Shown piece by piece: positions 63,898 through 64,000 of a stretch of DNA of 64,000 nt. Origin of the DNA: Verrucomicrobiia bacterium (GTDB lineage Bacteria > Verrucomicrobiota > Verrucomicrobiia > Verrucomicrobiales > DEV007); NCBI GenBank assembly GCA_030427505.1, contig JAUICH010000012.1:105921-169920 (forward strand), given 5' to 3'. The notes under the pieces are model-generated. The model had not been told where the DNA came from, ran no database searches, and saw only the letters and a list, made by a program, of their open reading frames with translations. The number at the start of each line of letters is the position of its first letter. Position 1 is the first letter of the stretch. The position numbers were made by a program, and so were the translations under genes.

Positions 63898-64000
63898 AGA
63901 GTGAGCGGGAACGAAGCCAGGCAGACTGCTTCGGCCGCGAAGCGGCTCGCAACCCCCTGAAGCGAAGCGAAAGGTGTCGGCAGAGCCCGCAAAGGCGGGA

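Larger units (their letters stand above)
63389..64000. other. Gap upstream of glnN holding a MITE and palindromes
   Basis: 612 bp without a credible gene. It contains the family A element (63629-63810) and a long imperfect hairpin at 63824-63897, both annotated separately. The glnN promoter should lie between 63389 and 63628, but no convincing -10/-35 pair was recognised. Short open frames here are repeat-derived. Confidence 0.55.

Overview
The window is GC-rich (visibly around 60% or more) bacterial chromosome. Its gene content points to Verrucomicrobiota, or less likely a planctomycete. It has two pairs of DUF1549/DUF1553 (PSD1-type, CxxCH-containing) and DUF1501 proteins, four formylglycine-type sulfatases, a type III glutamine synthetase, tandem membrane-anchored helical-repeat proteins, a small lipoprotein with a Verrucomicrobia-like C-terminus, and weak Shine-Dalgarno use. 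No rRNA, CRISPR array or prophage was seen. One tRNA (Asp-GTC) is present.

Layout. 0-6.6 kb: a partial prephenate dehydrogenase, a proline/glycine-rich lipoprotein, a tightly overlapping type II secretion pseudopilin operon (gspG-H-I-J-K) and a polytopic HTTM-like membrane protein, all on the minus strand. 6.8-12.4 kb: the first PSD1/DUF1501 pair, split by two 245-bp copies of a nested palindromic repeat. 12.5-24.2 kb: small envelope proteins, a TPR protein, trpE/trpG, two tandem paralogous membrane-anchored repeat proteins, an AT-rich orphan, an Rrf2 regulator, RarA/MgsA and a stand-alone macrodomain protein that abuts a MITE-like repeat. 24.4-34.1 kb: three sulfatases, a GT25-like transferase, a TetR regulator with two operator-like palindromes, an ECF sigma factor and a 3D-domain protein. 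34.2-38.9 kb: a DNA-alkylation-repair cluster (ada, a 2OG-Fe(II) oxygenase, alkB), then pgl and fabG. 39.1-40.5 kb: a frameshifted IS481-like insertion sequence. 40.5-46.3 kb: a TIM-barrel protein, yraN, rnhB, rplS, tRNA-Asp, and a TAXI-type binding lipoprotein with a YHS protein. 46.4-53.4 kb: a five-gene MoxR AAA+/vWA/beta-propeller system. 53.6-63.4 kb: the second DUF1501/PSD1 pair, two small DUF6572/DUF6882-like proteins, a fourth sulfatase and glnN.

How the parts fit together. PSD1/DUF1501 proteins and sulfatases suggest a scavenger of sulfated or complex polysaccharides, with a pseudopilin-based export apparatus. The MoxR-vWA-propeller operon is the most unusual system. It resembles the computationally defined MoxR-vWA-beta-propeller (bpX) ternary systems, proposed to be chaperone- or conflict-related and, to my knowledge, without an established function. 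It is interrupted by a 202-bp CTAG-flanked MITE.

Several small non-coding repeat families lie between genes and often touch start codons, stop codons or predicted promoters. They are nested GAA-loop palindromes, two MITE-like families, a third dispersed inverted element and 8-bp-period repeats.
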